DNA from: Rhodobiaceae bacterium
Lineage (GTDB): Bacteria > Pseudomonadota > Alphaproteobacteria > RS24
Length of the DNA: 64,000 nt
NCBI GenBank assembly: GCA_002721725.1
Contig: PBLK01000016.1
Coordinates: 47,704 to 111,703, forward strand
Direction: 5' to 3'
Position 1 is the stretch's first letter. Each line of letters starts with the position of its first letter. Below are positions 25,912 to 35,713 of this stretch, piece after piece. The notes beneath the pieces are model-generated. The model worked only from the letters and a program-made list of their open reading frames with translations, made no database searches and was not told the origin of the DNA. The position numbers and the translations under genes were made by a program.

Positions 25912-28900
25912 TTACTCTCCTGCGGCAGGCTGGTCGACGGTTTCCGCATCAGCCAATTCATTGAGGGCGCGACGAAACTCTGTCGGCATGACTTTTAGGA
26001 ATTTCGGCAGATAGGCATCCCAATCGGCCAAAATATCCTGAGCGCGCTTTGAGTTTGTGTAGCGCGCATGGTTTTCCAAAAGACGCTTCAGGCGCGCTGC
26101 ATCATCTTTGCGCATATCGCCTTTCAAACTGTCCAAAGCCGCATCGGCATTGCCGGTCACCGGCTCCAAATCAACCATCGCCATATTGCAACGGCTTTCA
26201 AAGCTGCCATCATCATCCAGCACATAGGCAATGCCGCCCGACATGCCGGCGGCAAAATTGCGGCCGGTTTTACCGAGCACGACAACACAACCCCCGGTCA
26301 TATATTCGCAGGCATGGTCACCAGCACCCTCGACAACGGCAATGGCGCCCGAATTGCGCACGGCGAAACGCTCACCGGCGACGCCGCGGAAATAGCACTC
26401 GCCGTCAATCGCGCCATAGAGCACCGTATTGCCGACAATAATGCTTTCCTCCGGCACAATGGCGCTTTCTTTCGGCGGGTAAATGGCAATGCGCCCGCCT
26501 GACAAGCCTTTGCCGACATAGTCATTGGCTTCACCTTCCAGCTCGAAAGAAACGCCGCGCGCCAAAAACGTGCCGAAACTTTGTCCCGCCGTGCCGCGCA
26601 ATTTTACCGAGATGGTGTCATCGGCAAGACCGGCATGGCCATAGCGCAGCGCCAATTCGCCCGACAGCATAGTGCCGGCCGAACGGTCAATATTGCTGAT
26701 CGCAGTTTCTATCTGCACCGGTGTTTTATTGTCCAAAGCGGGCATGGCTTCGGCAATCAGCTTGCGGTCTAGAATATCGTCAATCGGATGGTTCTGGCTT
26801 TGCGAATGATAGACTTCCTTATCCGTTTCAATTTTGGTGAACAAGCGGGTGAAGTCGAGGCCTTGCGCTTTCCAATGGCTTATTGCGTCGCGCGTATCCA
26901 GCAAATCGGTTTGCCCGATGATCTCGTTCAATGAGGTGAAGCCCATTTCGGCCAGCATTTCGCGCACTTCTTCGGCAATGAAGAAGAAATAATTAATCAC
27001 ATGCTCGGGCGTGCCGGTGAAGCGCTTGCGCAAAGCTTCATTTTGAGTCGCAATACCAACGGGGCAGGTGTTCAAATGGCATTTGCGCATCATAATGCAA
27101 CCCGCCGCAATCAATGGCGCGGTCGAGAAGCCGAACTCATCAGCTCCCAAAAGCGCGCCGACAATAACGTCGCGGCCGGTGCGTAAGCCGCCATCAACCT
27201 GCACGGCAATGCGCGTGCGCAAATCATTCAAAACCAAAGTCTGATGGGTTTCGGCCAGACCGATTTCCCAGGGGGAACCGGCATGTTTGATGGAAGTGAG
27301 TGGGCTGGCGCCGGTGCCGCCTTCAAAGCCTGAAATGGTCACATGGTCAGCGCGCGCTTTGGAAACGCCTGCCGCCACAGTGCCAACGCCGACTTCCGAG
27401 ACCAGTTTCACCGAAATATCGGCCCGCGGATTGGCGTTTTTCAAGTCATAAATCAGCTGCGCTAAATCTTCGATGGAATAAATATCATGGTGCGGCGGAG
27501 GCGAGATAAGGCCGACCCCCGGGGTTGAGTGACGCACGGCGGCAATGCGTTGGTCAACCTTGTGGCCCGGCAATTGGCCGCCCTCACCGGGCTTGGCCCC
27601 TTGCGCCATTTTAATCTGAATCATGTCAGAATTGGCGAGATATTCCGTGGTCACGCCAAAGCGGCCCGAGGCCACTTGTTTAATAGCTGAGCGTTTACTG
27701 TCGCCATTTTCTTCCGGTGTGAAGCGATGAGTTTCCTCACCGCCTTCGCCAGTATTGGACTTGCCGCCCAAGCGGTTCATGGCGACGGCCAGCGTCTCAT
27801 GTGCCTCAGGGCTGATAGAGCCCAGCGACATGGCACCGGTGGCAAATCGTTTGACGATTTCCTCAACCGGCTCGACATTATCAAGCGCGACCGGCTTGCG
27901 CCCGCTGTCTTCAGCCTTTCGGATTTTGAACAAGCCGCGCAGCGTCAGCAAATGCTCGTCTTGCGCATTTACCTGTCGGGCATAGTCGCGATACTGGTCA
28001 CGGCTATTGCCGCGCACGGCGTGCTGCAAGGCGCCGACCGTACCGGCATTCCATACATGGTCTTCACCGCGCACGCGCACGGCATATTCGCCGCCGACAT
28101 CTAACGCGTCTTTCAAAACTGCATCCTCGCCAAAAGCCCCTTGATGACGCATCAGCGTTTCTTGTGCCACTTCCGCAAGGCCAATGCCTTCAATCGTGGT
28201 GGAGGTGCCGGTGAAGTAATGATCGACAAAATTCTGCGCCAGTCCGACAGCATCAAAAATTTGCGCGCCGCAATAGGATTGATAGGTTGAAATGCCCATT
28301 TTCGACATGACCTTGCGCATGCCTTTACCGGAGGCTTTGACAAAATGGGCGTGGCCTTCTTCACGGCTCAGTTCCAATTGCAGCTTATCGCGCAGTTGAT
28401 CGACCGTATCAAAAGCCAGATAAGGGTTAATCGCTTCCGCGCCATAGCCGGCCAAAGTGCAGAAATGATGAATTTCGCGCGCTTCACCGGTTTCGACCAC
28501 CAGACCGGCTGAGGTGCGCAGGCCCTTGCGGATAAGATGATGATGCACGGCAGAAGTCGCCAAGAGCGCCGGAATGGCGACGCGGTCGGCACGCATGGCG
28601 CGGTCAGACAAAATTAGGATGTTTTCATTGCGCTGTGCAATGGCTGTTTCGGCCTCGGCGCATAGTTCATCGAGGCGGGCCTGCAAGCCGTCTGCGCCGC
28701 TTGCCGCATCCCATGTCATATCCAAAGTCAGCGCGTGAAACTCATTATCTTCAATGTCGGAAATGCGCCGGATTTTTTCCAAATCTTCATTAGACAAAAT
28801 TGGTTGTGCCACTTCCAAACGCTTAATGCCCGATGTGCCTTCAAGATCGAGCAGATTGGGCCGCGGGCCAATGAAGGAGACCAAAGACATGACCAATTCC

Positions 28901-30546
28901 TCGCGAATTGGGTCAATCGGCGGATTGGTGACTTGCGCGAAAAGCTGTTTGAAATAAGTGAAAAGTGGCTTTGATTTATCCGATAAAGCCGACGGCGGCG
29001 TGTCCGTGCCCATTGAGCCCGTGCCTTCTTCGCCTTTTTCTAACATGGGGGCTATCAGAAACTTCAAGTCTTCTTGGCTGTAGCCAAAGGCTTGTTGCTG
29101 CGTCAAAAGCGGCAAATCATTGTGCACATGAGCGTCACCCGTCGGCACAGGTAATTCTTCCAGCTTAATCTGGCCGCGTGCCAGCCATTCGGTATAGGGA
29201 TGCGAGCCGGATAGTTCCGCCTTTAATTCATCGTCGGAGATAATGCGCCCTTCTTCAAGGTCGATAAGAAGCATTTTGCCTGGTTGCAAACGCCATTTCT
29301 CAATGATTTTTTCTTCTGCGGCGGGCAGCACGCCCATTTCAGACGCCATCACGACCCGGTCGTCCGAGGTCACATAATAGCGCGCCGGGCGCAGGCCGTT
29401 GCGGTCCAGCGTAGCACCGATTTGTCGCCCATTGGTAAATGCGACAGCGGCCGGGCCGTCCCACGGCTCCATCAAAGCGGCATTATATTCGTAAAAGGCG
29501 CGGCGCTGCTCATCCATCAGCGGATTCCCGGCCCAAGCTTCGGGTATCAGCATCATCATAGCATGGGCCAGTGAATAGCCGCCCATCACCAAAAGTTCCA
29601 ACGCATTGTCAAAACATGCTGTATCCGATTGGCCTTCTTCAATTAGCGGCCATAATTTTTCGAGGTCATCGCCGAACAGGTCAGAGGCCAAAGTTTCATG
29701 GCGCGCTGCCATCCAATTAACATTGCCGCGCACCGTGTTGATTTCGCCATTATGGCAAATCATGCGGAAGGGCTGCGATAGTGACCAAGTGGGAAACGTA
29801 TTGGTGGAAAAACGCTGATGCACCAGTGCCATAGCCGACACCGTGTCAGGGTCGCGCAAATCATCATAATATGGGCCTAGCTGGCTCGACAAAAGCAAGC
29901 CTTTATAAAGCACCGTATAAGACGACATGGACGGGATGTAGAAAAAGTCTTTTGCTTCCGCCAAGTTCTCGGCTTTGACGGCCAACTCAATCAAACGGCG
30001 AATAATGAACAAGTCGCGTTCAAACCCTTGCTGGTCGACGCCTTTACTATTGTCGATAAATATTTGCTTGATGACCGGCTCGGTCGGCACAATCGAATAG
30101 CCGAGATCAGAATTATCGACCGGCACATCGCGCCAGCCCAAAACACCATACCCTTCGGCGGTGATTTTTTCAGTGATGATGTTTTCAATGGACGTGCGCG
30201 CCGTATCACCGAGCGGCAAAAAAACCATGCCGACACCATAAGCGCCTTCTTCGGGCAAGTCGAAAGCAAGCTCTGATGTAACCTTCCGGAAAAACGCATC
30301 AGGCATTTGAATGAGCATGCCAACACCGTCCCCGGCTTTCGGGTCAGCCCCGACGGCACCGCGATGTTCGAGATTTTCCAAAATGGTCAGGCCGTCGCGC
30401 ACGATATCGTGGCTTTTGACGTTTTTGATATTGGCGACAAAGCCGAGACCGCATGCATCATGCTCATGGGCCGGATCATAAAGACCCTGACGCGGCGGCA
30501 AACCGTTGCGGATTTTTCCCGATTTATTTTCCGGCTGCTTGCTCAT
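25912..30546 (-). CDS. gltB: Glutamate synthase large subunit GltB
   Basis: A 1544-aa protein converting glutamine and 2-oxoglutarate to two glutamates. It has the class II glutamine amidotransferase domain with Cys32 in [12 protein letters not shown] as likely nucleophile after propeptide removal, a central domain, the FMN-binding synthase domain ([37 protein letters not shown]), the 3Fe-4S cysteine cluster ([15 protein letters not shown]), and the C-terminal GXGXG helix domain ([32 protein letters not shown]). The length is usual for the family. Promoter and palindrome candidates lie 150-200 bases upstream. Confidence 0.97.
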   Translation of the reverse strand: MSKQPENKSGKIRNGLPPRQGLYDPAHEHDACGLGFVANIKNVKSHDIVRDGLTILENLEHRGAVGADPKAGDGVGMLIQMPDAFFRKVTSELAFDLPEEGAYGVGMVFLPLGDTARTSIENIITEKITAEGYGVLGWRDVPVDNSDLGYSIVPTEPVIKQIFIDNSKGVDQQGFERDLFIIRRLIELAVKAENLAEAKDFFYIPSMSSYTVLYKGLLLSSQLGPYYDDLRDPDTVSAMALVHQRFSTNTFPTWSLSQPFRMICHNGEINTVRGNVNWMAARHETLASDLFGDDLEKLWPLIEEGQSDTACFDNALELLVMGGYSLAHAMMMLIPEAWAGNPLMDEQRRAFYEYNAALMEPWDGPAAVAFTNGRQIGATLDRNGLRPARYYVTSDDRVVMASEMGVLPAAEEKIIEKWRLQPGKMLLIDLEEGRIISDDELKAELSGSHPYTEWLARGQIKLEELPVPTGDAHVHNDLPLLTQQQAFGYSQEDLKFLIAPMLEKGEEGTGSMGTDTPPSALSDKSKPLFTYFKQLFAQVTNPPIDPIREELVMSLVSFIGPRPNLLDLEGTSGIKRLEVAQPILSNEDLEKIRRISDIEDNEFHALTLDMTWDAASGADGLQARLDELCAEAETAIAQRNENILILSDRAMRADRVAIPALLATSAVHHHLIRKGLRTSAGLVVETGEAREIHHFCTLAGYGAEAINPYLAFDTVDQLRDKLQLELSREEGHAHFVKASGKGMRKVMSKMGISTYQSYCGAQIFDAVGLAQNFVDHYFTGTSTTIEGIGLAEVAQETLMRHQGAFGEDAVLKDALDVGGEYAVRVRGEDHVWNAGTVGALQHAVRGNSRDQYRDYARQVNAQDEHLLTLRGLFKIRKAEDSGRKPVALDNVEPVEEIVKRFATGAMSLGSISPEAHETLAVAMNRLGGKSNTGEGGEETHRFTPEENGDSKRSAIKQVASGRFGVTTEYLANSDMIQIKMAQGAKPGEGGQLPGHKVDQRIAAVRHSTPGVGLISPPPHHDIYSIEDLAQLIYDLKNANPRADISVKLVSEVGVGTVAAGVSKARADHVTISGFEGGTGASPLTSIKHAGSPWEIGLAETHQTLVLNDLRTRIAVQVDGGLRTGRDVIVGALLGADEFGFSTAPLIAAGCIMMRKCHLNTCPVGIATQNEALRKRFTGTPEHVINYFFFIAEEVREMLAEMGFTSLNEIIGQTDLLDTRDAISHWKAQGLDFTRLFTKIETDKEVYHSQSQNHPIDDILDRKLIAEAMPALDNKTPVQIETAISNIDRSAGTMLSGELALRYGHAGLADDTISVKLRGTAGQSFGTFLARGVSFELEGEANDYVGKGLSGGRIAIYPPKESAIVPEESIIVGNTVLYGAIDGECYFRGVAGERFAVRNSGAIAVVEGAGDHACEYMTGGCVVVLGKTGRNFAAGMSGGIAYVLDDDGSFESRCNMAMVDLEPVTGNADAALDSLKGDMRKDDAARLKRLLENHARYTNSKRAQDILADWDAYLPKFLKVMPTEFRRALNELADAETVDQPAAGE

Positions 30547-30582
30547 GCTGCCTATCCATCCATTCCGTTTTCAGCGCAAAAT

Positions 30583-30647
30583 TCCTGCACGGATTTCCAC
30601 CCGTACGGACCGACACCGATTTGTTTAAATCATCCCGTTTTCGGGAT
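30583..30647 (-). promoter_or_regulatory. Structured leader of gltB (two hairpins)
   Basis: On the minus strand the predicted leader holds ATCCCG-AAAA-CGGGAT (30647-30632), then GTACGG/CCGTGC extended by TCC/GGA past a bulged A (30609-30583). No T run follows either hairpin, so they are not intrinsic terminators. I see no match to a named riboswitch. Confidence 0.35.
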
Positions 30648-30694
30648 TTTCAGCGGTGCTGCGCCCTTTAAGCTACAATCGCTGAAGCGACCAT

Positions 30695-30724
30695 AATATA
30701 GGCGCAAGCGGGCATTGAATTCAA
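30695..30724 (-). promoter_or_regulatory. Candidate sigma70-type promoter of gltBD
   Basis: On the minus strand TTGAAT and TATATT are 18 bases apart. This would give a leader of about 140 nt before the gltB ATG. Confidence 0.55.
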
Positions 30725-30731
30725 GTAAATT

Positions 30732-30748
30732 GGTCAATGATATTGACC
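30732..30748. promoter_or_regulatory. Palindrome GGTCAAT-GAT-ATTGACC upstream of the gltB promoter
   Basis: A perfect 7-3-7 inverted repeat inside a longer AT-rich imperfect one (AAATT...AATTT). It is centred about 50 bases before the predicted start, directly upstream of the -35, which is an activator position. Glutamate synthase operons are commonly controlled by LysR- or Lrp-type regulators; which protein binds here is unknown. Confidence 0.5.
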
Positions 30749-30832
30749 TAATTTACCGTTTAATGATGGAATAAACGGCAGAAACGCAAGCTTTGCTACC
30801 GCGCCGCATGGTCGCATGTGGCAAAACCCGCC

Positions 30833-31735
30833 TCAAATACCCTTGCGATTGAAAAATCCTGCAATGTCGCGCAGCGCCGTTTTTGCTTCTGGCACAAAGC
30901 GATGGGCAATTTGGTGCACATGCGGCATATCGGGCCAAATCTGCAATTCGGCATCGACATTAGCTTTTTCGGCATTTTCCACTAGGCGCGTGCTATCATC
31001 AAACAATACTTCTTCCGAGCCGACTTGCACAAACATTGGTGGAAACCCTGCCAAATCGGCAAAAACCGGTGATATAAGCGGATTTTTCTTATCCTGATTG
31101 GGGCAATACCAATCAATTGCTTGCGGCATGCGCTCGACATCAATCATCGGGTCACGCTCGGCACGCTCTTTATGTGAACGACCGGAAATTGTCAAATCGG
31201 TCCAAGGCGAGAGAAGCGCGACCGCTTTCGGCTGTGCCTTGCCGTGTTCGCGCAATTTTTGCATCAAAGCAAGGCTAAGTCCGCCGCCCGCACTGTCACC
31301 GGCAAGCAGCATTTTCTCCGGTATTACCCCTTCTTCTATTAAATAATCATAGGCCTGCTCGGCATCTTCAATTGCGCTAGGATAGGGGTGTTCGGGAGCC
31401 AGTCGGTAATCGACAATAAGACCGCGAATGCCAGCAAATTCACACAACCTCGAGACCATCGAGCGATGGGTTTCAATGCTGCCCAGCACATAGCCACCGC
31501 CATGCAGATATAACAATGTTCGATCGGCATTTTCATCGCCGACCCATTCGGCGTCCATTGTGCCAATTTTACAAGCTAACCCCGGCTTGGTTTGCCCCAT
31601 AATCAGGCTGAGTATCCTGCCACGATTTTCGCCGTTGCGCACCATTTCGAGGCCTTTAATACCGTCGGGTAGAAGACCGCTGCGCAAAGCTCGACGCAGC
31701 AAACTACTAAATAATTTTGCTCTTACACTTGCCAT
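30833..31735 (-). CDS. Alpha/beta hydrolase, HSL-type esterase
   Basis: A 300-aa carboxylesterase/lipase of the hormone-sensitive-lipase family. The oxyanion motif is YLHGGGYVLGS near residue 78, the nucleophile elbow GDSAGGG, and the later catalytic acid and His lie in DDSTRLVENAEKA and MPHVHQIAHRFVPE. I moved the start from the track TTG at 31786 to the ATG at 31735, which has GGGAGGG 5 bases upstream. The longer form would overlap the hsp20 terminator. The natural substrate is unknown. There is no signal peptide, so it should be cytoplasmic. Confidence 0.88.
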   Translation of the reverse strand: MASVRAKLFSSLLRRALRSGLLPDGIKGLEMVRNGENRGRILSLIMGQTKPGLACKIGTMDAEWVGDENADRTLLYLHGGGYVLGSIETHRSMVSRLCEFAGIRGLIVDYRLAPEHPYPSAIEDAEQAYDYLIEEGVIPEKMLLAGDSAGGGLSLALMQKLREHGKAQPKAVALLSPWTDLTISGRSHKERAERDPMIDVERMPQAIDWYCPNQDKKNPLISPVFADLAGFPPMFVQVGSEEVLFDDSTRLVENAEKANVDAELQIWPDMPHVHQIAHRFVPEAKTALRDIAGFFNRKGI

Positions 31736-31782
31736 AAGACCCTCCCAAGCCAGAGATGAAAGTAGCCTATAAATCCGAAAAA

Positions 31783-31840
31783 GCAAAACGCCCGACCTGA
31801 TGAGGTGGAGGAGTGCTCCTCATCCAGGCAGGCCGGGCGT
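31783..31840 (-). terminator. Large terminator hairpin of hsp20
   Basis: Read on the minus strand, ACGCCCG...GATGAGG pairs with CCTCATC...CGGGCGT (bulged in the middle) and is followed by TTTTGCTTTTT. It separates hsp20 from the downstream esterase. Confidence 0.8.
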
Positions 31841-31864
31841 CAGACTTGGCTTTAGACGAAAAGT

Positions 31865-32305
31865 CTATGCGGCCAATGTCTTGGCAATATCAATCTTACG
31901 GGGCTTCTCAGCCTCGGGGATTTCGCGCTCAAAGGCGATATGCAGCAAACCCTTATCGAGATGCGCGCCGGTGACGCGCACTTGATCGGCCAGCTGGAAG
32001 CGGCGTTCAAAATTACGCGCCGCAATGCCTTGATATAGAACATTGGCGTTTTGGCCGTCTTCTTCCTCGGCTTGGCGCGTGCCGCGCACGGTCAGGGCAC
32101 CGCCGCGTTGTTCAATATCCAACTCATCTTCGCCAAAACCGGCCACCGCCATTGTTAAGCGATAATTATGCTCATCAATGCGCGCGACATTATAGGGGGG
32201 AAATGCCGAGCTTTTTTCTGCCGACTGCACGGCATCGAAAAGGCTGGCCAAACGGTCAAAACCGATGGTTGAGCGGTAAAGTGGGGTCAAATCAAAACGG
32301 TTCAT
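31865..32305 (-). CDS. Small heat-shock protein Hsp20 (IbpA-type)
   Basis: A 146-aa holdase chaperone with an alpha-crystallin domain at about residues 35-130 (YRLTMAVAGFGEDELDIEQRGGALTVRG) and the closing strand GLLHIAFEREIPEAEKPRKIDI typical of proteobacterial IbpA-like proteins. The ATG at 32305 (MNRFDLTPLYRS) is 6 bases after GGAG; earlier ATGs in the track lie in or upstream of the Shine-Dalgarno. Upstream are an RpoH-like promoter and a ROSE-like leader, so heat control at both transcription and translation is likely. A strong terminator follows. Confidence 0.95.
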   Translation of the reverse strand: MNRFDLTPLYRSTIGFDRLASLFDAVQSAEKSSAFPPYNVARIDEHNYRLTMAVAGFGEDELDIEQRGGALTVRGTRQAEEEDGQNANVLYQGIAARNFERRFQLADQVRVTGAHLDKGLLHIAFEREIPEAEKPRKIDIAKTLAA

Positions 32306-32393
32306 TTTCATCTCCTTCTCAAGAAGCAAGAAATTGTTTTGGCCCTTTGAGGCACCAAAACAGGGTTTGAAAACGGCATGATTGCCGCCCTCA
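32306..32393 (-). ncRNA. ROSE-like RNA thermometer in the hsp20 leader
   Basis: Directly before the ATG the minus strand reads TTGCTTCTTGAGAAGGAG. CTTCTT can fold back on AAGGAG (loop GAG) to hide the Shine-Dalgarno, preceded by the UUGCU that marks ROSE elements of alphaproteobacterial small heat-shock genes. The upstream leader has further pairing potential (CCCTGTTTTGGTGCCTCAAAGGGCCAAAACA). The start of the element is set from the promoter estimate. Confidence 0.7.
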
Positions 32394-32399
32394 TACTCG

Positions 32400-32426
32400 A
32401 AATGGGAAGAAAAAATCCGCTTTCAA
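32400..32426 (-). promoter_or_regulatory. RpoH (sigma32)-like promoter of hsp20
   Basis: On the minus strand TTGAAA, 15 bases, then CCATTT preceded by C (CCCATTT) fits the heat-shock sigma consensus. It gives a leader of about 90 nt. Confidence 0.55.
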
Positions 32427-32461
32427 AGTCTTGAAACTGAAAAAATTTTTCCTAGTTCGAC

Positions 32462-33805
32462 TTACAGTCCGGCCCAGAAAATCCACAAAATACCGAGCGG
32501 TGACAAATAGCGACCGGCAAACAGCCAAGCGGTAAACAATGCGCCATCATGACCGAAGGCTTTTTTCAAAGCCTCCACCGGCATCACCCAAGCGGCAAAC
32601 AGAATAACGCCCAAACCGCCCAGCGGCATAATATAGGCGGTGACCAGATAATCTTTCATATCGAATAAGCTGCGTCCGGCAATTTTGACATCGGCCCAAA
32701 TGTTGAAAGAAAAAACCGTACTGAGGCCGACCAGAAAGGTGGCGCCAAGCATCACATAAATGGCGCGCTTGCGGCTCCAGCCAAAGCGGTTTTCGGCCCA
32801 GCGAAACATCACTTCAGCCAATGACAGGCCGGAGGTCAGAGCGGCGAAATAAACCAGCACGAAAAACACCAAAGCCAATGCACCGCCAAACGGCATTTGT
32901 CCAAAAGCCAACGGCAATGTAGTGAAAATCAGGCCCGGGCCTGCCGACGGGTCAAGCGATTGACCGAAGACAATGGCAAAAATGCCGATACCGGCGAGAA
33001 TGGCAATGGCCGTATCGGCCAGCGCGATGGTAATGGCCGCCTGCCCGAGATTGATGGATTTATCGAGATAAGCGCCATAAGTGATGAGCATTGCAGCGCC
33101 GACCCCGACTGAGAAAAACCCTTGCCCGACCGCCGATTGAATGACGGCAGGTGTGATTTTTGAAAAATCGGGGGTGAATAAATAGGCCAGTGAGGCACCA
33201 ATATCACCGGCAAGAGCCCCATAAACGGCAATCAATACCAGCATAACCACCAAGCTAGGCATGAGAATGAGGTTGGCGCGCTCCAGTCCGGCTGAAAGCT
33301 GGCGAATGAGTATCAGCCCCAAAAACAGCAAGAAAGAAAATTGGTGGATAATCATTTCATTGGGTGAGGCCAGCAAATTGCCGAACATTGCACCGGCGCT
33401 TTCGGCATTAAGCCCGCCAATTTGGCCGGTCAAGGCGCGGAGAATATAAGCCGACACCCAGCCCGCAATCACCGCGTAAAAGGTCAGCAGCACGAAAGAG
33501 CCGAACACGCCAATGCCGCCAATCGCGCCAAGCGCGGCTGGACGGCTATTTTCAACTGCAATATCGCGCACGCTGGACACGGCATCAGAGCGCCCTTTGC
33601 GTCCGACCAGCAATTCGGCCGCCGCCACCGGAATGGCAATGGCGAAAATGGTAATCAGATAGACGAAAACAAAAGCCCCGCCACCTTGCGTGCCTGCCAT
33701 ATAGGGAAATTTCCAAATATTACCGAGGCCAACAGCAGCGCCGACACAGGCTAAAATGAAACCGATATTGGAAGACCAAAAGGATGTGTTTTTGTGCTGC
33801 GCCAT
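32462..33805 (-). CDS. Sodium-dependent neurotransmitter/amino-acid symporter (SNF family)
   Basis: A 447-aa inner-membrane symporter of the LeuT/SNF family with about 11-12 helices. The first helix carries the sodium and substrate site FILACVGAAVGLGNIWKFPYMAGTQGGGAFVFVYL. Later segments include GFFSVGVGAAMLITYGAYL (helix 6) and FFVLVYFAALTSGLSLAEV. It likely imports an amino acid or amine with sodium, consistent with a marine habitat. Two ATGs stand in tandem; I chose 33805 because the GGGGA Shine-Dalgarno lies 6 bases from it. The track start 19 codons further up is unlikely. Confidence 0.9.
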   Translation of the reverse strand: MAQHKNTSFWSSNIGFILACVGAAVGLGNIWKFPYMAGTQGGGAFVFVYLITIFAIAIPVAAAELLVGRKGRSDAVSSVRDIAVENSRPAALGAIGGIGVFGSFVLLTFYAVIAGWVSAYILRALTGQIGGLNAESAGAMFGNLLASPNEMIIHQFSFLLFLGLILIRQLSAGLERANLILMPSLVVMLVLIAVYGALAGDIGASLAYLFTPDFSKITPAVIQSAVGQGFFSVGVGAAMLITYGAYLDKSINLGQAAITIALADTAIAILAGIGIFAIVFGQSLDPSAGPGLIFTTLPLAFGQMPFGGALALVFFVLVYFAALTSGLSLAEVMFRWAENRFGWSRKRAIYVMLGATFLVGLSTVFSFNIWADVKIAGRSLFDMKDYLVTAYIMPLGGLGVILFAAWVMPVEALKKAFGHDGALFTAWLFAGRYLSPLGILWIFWAGL

Positions 33806-33928
33806 CATGATCCCCTTTATAAAAACCGTCCCGACAGTGGCAGATTGGGTTGGTTTTGGCAATCATCGGCTTGCCAAGCGCGGTGTGATTCCGCACATTG
33901 TCAAATATCGGACATCAGGGGATGGTTT

Positions 33929-34894
33929 ATGATGGTAAAAATCAAATGGGACGCGCCCTCGCGTTTCGTAGAGATTGACGGCAATCCGGTACCGCAAGGG
34001 GCTGATGTCGGTATGCATAAAATGCGCGACGGTAAAATGTTGCGCGGCGCGGTGTTTCCGTCGGAGGGAGAAACGCGCGGCACGCTGGTTTTGATGACCG
34101 GCTATTCCGAATTTATTGAAAAATATTTTGAAACCATAGGCGATTTCACACGGCTCGGTTATCTGGTGGTGATGCCCGAATGGCGCGGTCACGGTCTGTC
34201 TGATGGCGATGGGCGCGAGCCGACGCGCCTGCACTTGAAAGATTTCGATATCAATCTGCGCGATTTGGAAGACCGTTGGGAAAAACTAATCGCGCCGCTG
34301 CCTAAGCCGCATGTCGGGCTGGCGCATTCTATGGGTGGGCAAATATCTCTTCGCGCCGTGCAAGCACATCCTGAGTGGTTGGCCGGCTTGGCGCAGTGCG
34401 CGCCCATGCATAGACTGCCCATTCCCGCCCCGCTCATGGCCATTGCCAAAACTGTTAGCCTATTTTACCGCCTGCTCGGCAAGGCCGATAGCTGGAACCC
34501 ACTGCAAGGCCAAGCGGTGCGCCCGGGCGTTGCCGAAACCAATGATGTAACCAATGATTTTGACCGCTTCCGCCGCACCGGCACGCTTTATGTCAGCGAC
34601 CCGCAATTGCAGGTCAATGGCGCCAGTCTGGGCTGGTTTGCCACAGCCGATAAGGCTATGGCCGATACGCGCCGTCCGGCCTTTTTGCAGAGCATTGCCA
34701 CGCCGCTTTTTATCGGCTCGGCTGAAGAAGAAATGCTGGTTGATAATAAAGCTCATACTCATGTGCTGGCTCACGTGCAAAACGGTAGCGGCAAGCTATT
34801 TAAGGCCGGCAAGCACGAATTAATGATGGAAAAAGACGCGGTGCGCGAAGCATTTATCGCAGATGTGGCGGCATTTTTTGATCGGCTCAATTAG
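33929..34894 (+). CDS. Alpha/beta hydrolase, lysophospholipase-like (PldB/Hydrolase_4)
   Basis: A 321-aa serine hydrolase. Lid-region and motif features are GTLVLMTGYSEFIEKYF, PEWRGHGLSDGDG, and nucleophile elbow GLAHSMGGQISLRA near residue 135; the C-terminal His lies in FKAGKHELMMEKDAVREAF. This is the monoacylglycerol-lipase/lysophospholipase L2 pattern. The track ORF opens 45 codons too early; the ATG at 33929 has AGGGGA upstream. It is divergent from the SNF symporter. Its stop overlaps the stop of the convergent phosphatase gene. Confidence 0.87.
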   Translation: MMVKIKWDAPSRFVEIDGNPVPQGADVGMHKMRDGKMLRGAVFPSEGETRGTLVLMTGYSEFIEKYFETIGDFTRLGYLVVMPEWRGHGLSDGDGREPTRLHLKDFDINLRDLEDRWEKLIAPLPKPHVGLAHSMGGQISLRAVQAHPEWLAGLAQCAPMHRLPIPAPLMAIAKTVSLFYRLLGKADSWNPLQGQAVRPGVAETNDVTNDFDRFRRTGTLYVSDPQLQVNGASLGWFATADKAMADTRRPAFLQSIATPLFIGSAEEEMLVDNKAHTHVLAHVQNGSGKLFKAGKHELMMEKDAVREAFIADVAAFFDRLN

Positions 34895-35685
34895 CCGTTC
34901 AGAATATCTAATGCCGCTTGATGCACGGCCTTGTCGCCGGTCGCAATTATTTGCCCACCTTGCATAACATTGCCACCCTGCCAATCGGTAATGATGCCGC
35001 CGGCTTCTTCGACAATTGGGATAAGCGCTTGAATGTCATAAGGCTGCAATACCTGCTCAACCACCAAATCAATATGACCGCTCGCCAAAAGGGCATAATT
35101 ATAACAATCACCGCCATAACGCGTCAGTTGCACGGCATCGCTCAGCCTCTGCCAAACCGCCTCTTCATCTGTTCCGACAAATAATTGCGGCGTGGTGGTG
35201 GCTAATATGGCTTTGTCTAAGCGGTCGCACGCGCGGCAGGTAATTTTTGTGTCTTGCCCGTCATGACGCAAAAACGCGCCGTCTCCGGCGGTGGCGAAAT
35301 AGCGCTCGCCGGAGAAAGGCTGGTCCATTATCCCGAGCGGGACGATTTTGCCATTATTCATAGCGATCAAAGTGCCCCAAGTTGGCATACCGGAAATAAA
35401 AGCGCGCGTGCCATCAATAGGGTCGAGCACCCATTGCCATTCATTGCCGTGTTTGACACCAAATTCCTCGCCATGGATGCCATGTGCCGGATAATGCGTT
35501 TCTATGAGCCCGCGTATGGCTGCCTCGGCATTGCGGTCGGCTTCGGTGACCGGGTCAAAGCCGAGCTCTATTTTATTTTCGACAGAGGGCAAATTTCGGA
35601 ATAAGGGCAGACTAACTCGCGCTGCCGCGTCGGCCAGTTGGTGGGCGAAAGACAGCAGCTCTTTAAGTGTCGGCGCGTCAGTCAT
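34891..35685 (-). CDS. Inositol-monophosphatase family phosphatase, HisN-like
   Basis: A 264-aa magnesium-dependent phosphatase. Motifs are HGEEFG (metal Glu) and WVLDPIDGTRAFISGMPTWGTLIA (DPIDGT metal site), then YGGDCYNYALLASGHIDLVVE and the C-terminal EEAGGIITDWQGG. The RAFISG form after DPIDGT is usual in histidinol-phosphatases of the IMPase type, which complete histidine synthesis in many Alphaproteobacteria, so HisN is likely but not certain. The start was placed at MTDAPTLKELL; the track version runs into the next gene. It lies 28 bases after the amidohydrolase gene and is probably co-transcribed with it. Confidence 0.87.
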   Translation of the reverse strand: MTDAPTLKELLSFAHQLADAAARVSLPLFRNLPSVENKIELGFDPVTEADRNAEAAIRGLIETHYPAHGIHGEEFGVKHGNEWQWVLDPIDGTRAFISGMPTWGTLIAMNNGKIVPLGIMDQPFSGERYFATAGDGAFLRHDGQDTKITCRACDRLDKAILATTTPQLFVGTDEEAVWQRLSDAVQLTRYGGDCYNYALLASGHIDLVVEQVLQPYDIQALIPIVEEAGGIITDWQGGNVMQGGQIIATGDKAVHQAALDILNG

Positions 35686-35713
35686 GGATAAATCTTTGCG
35701 TTCACTGATGGCT

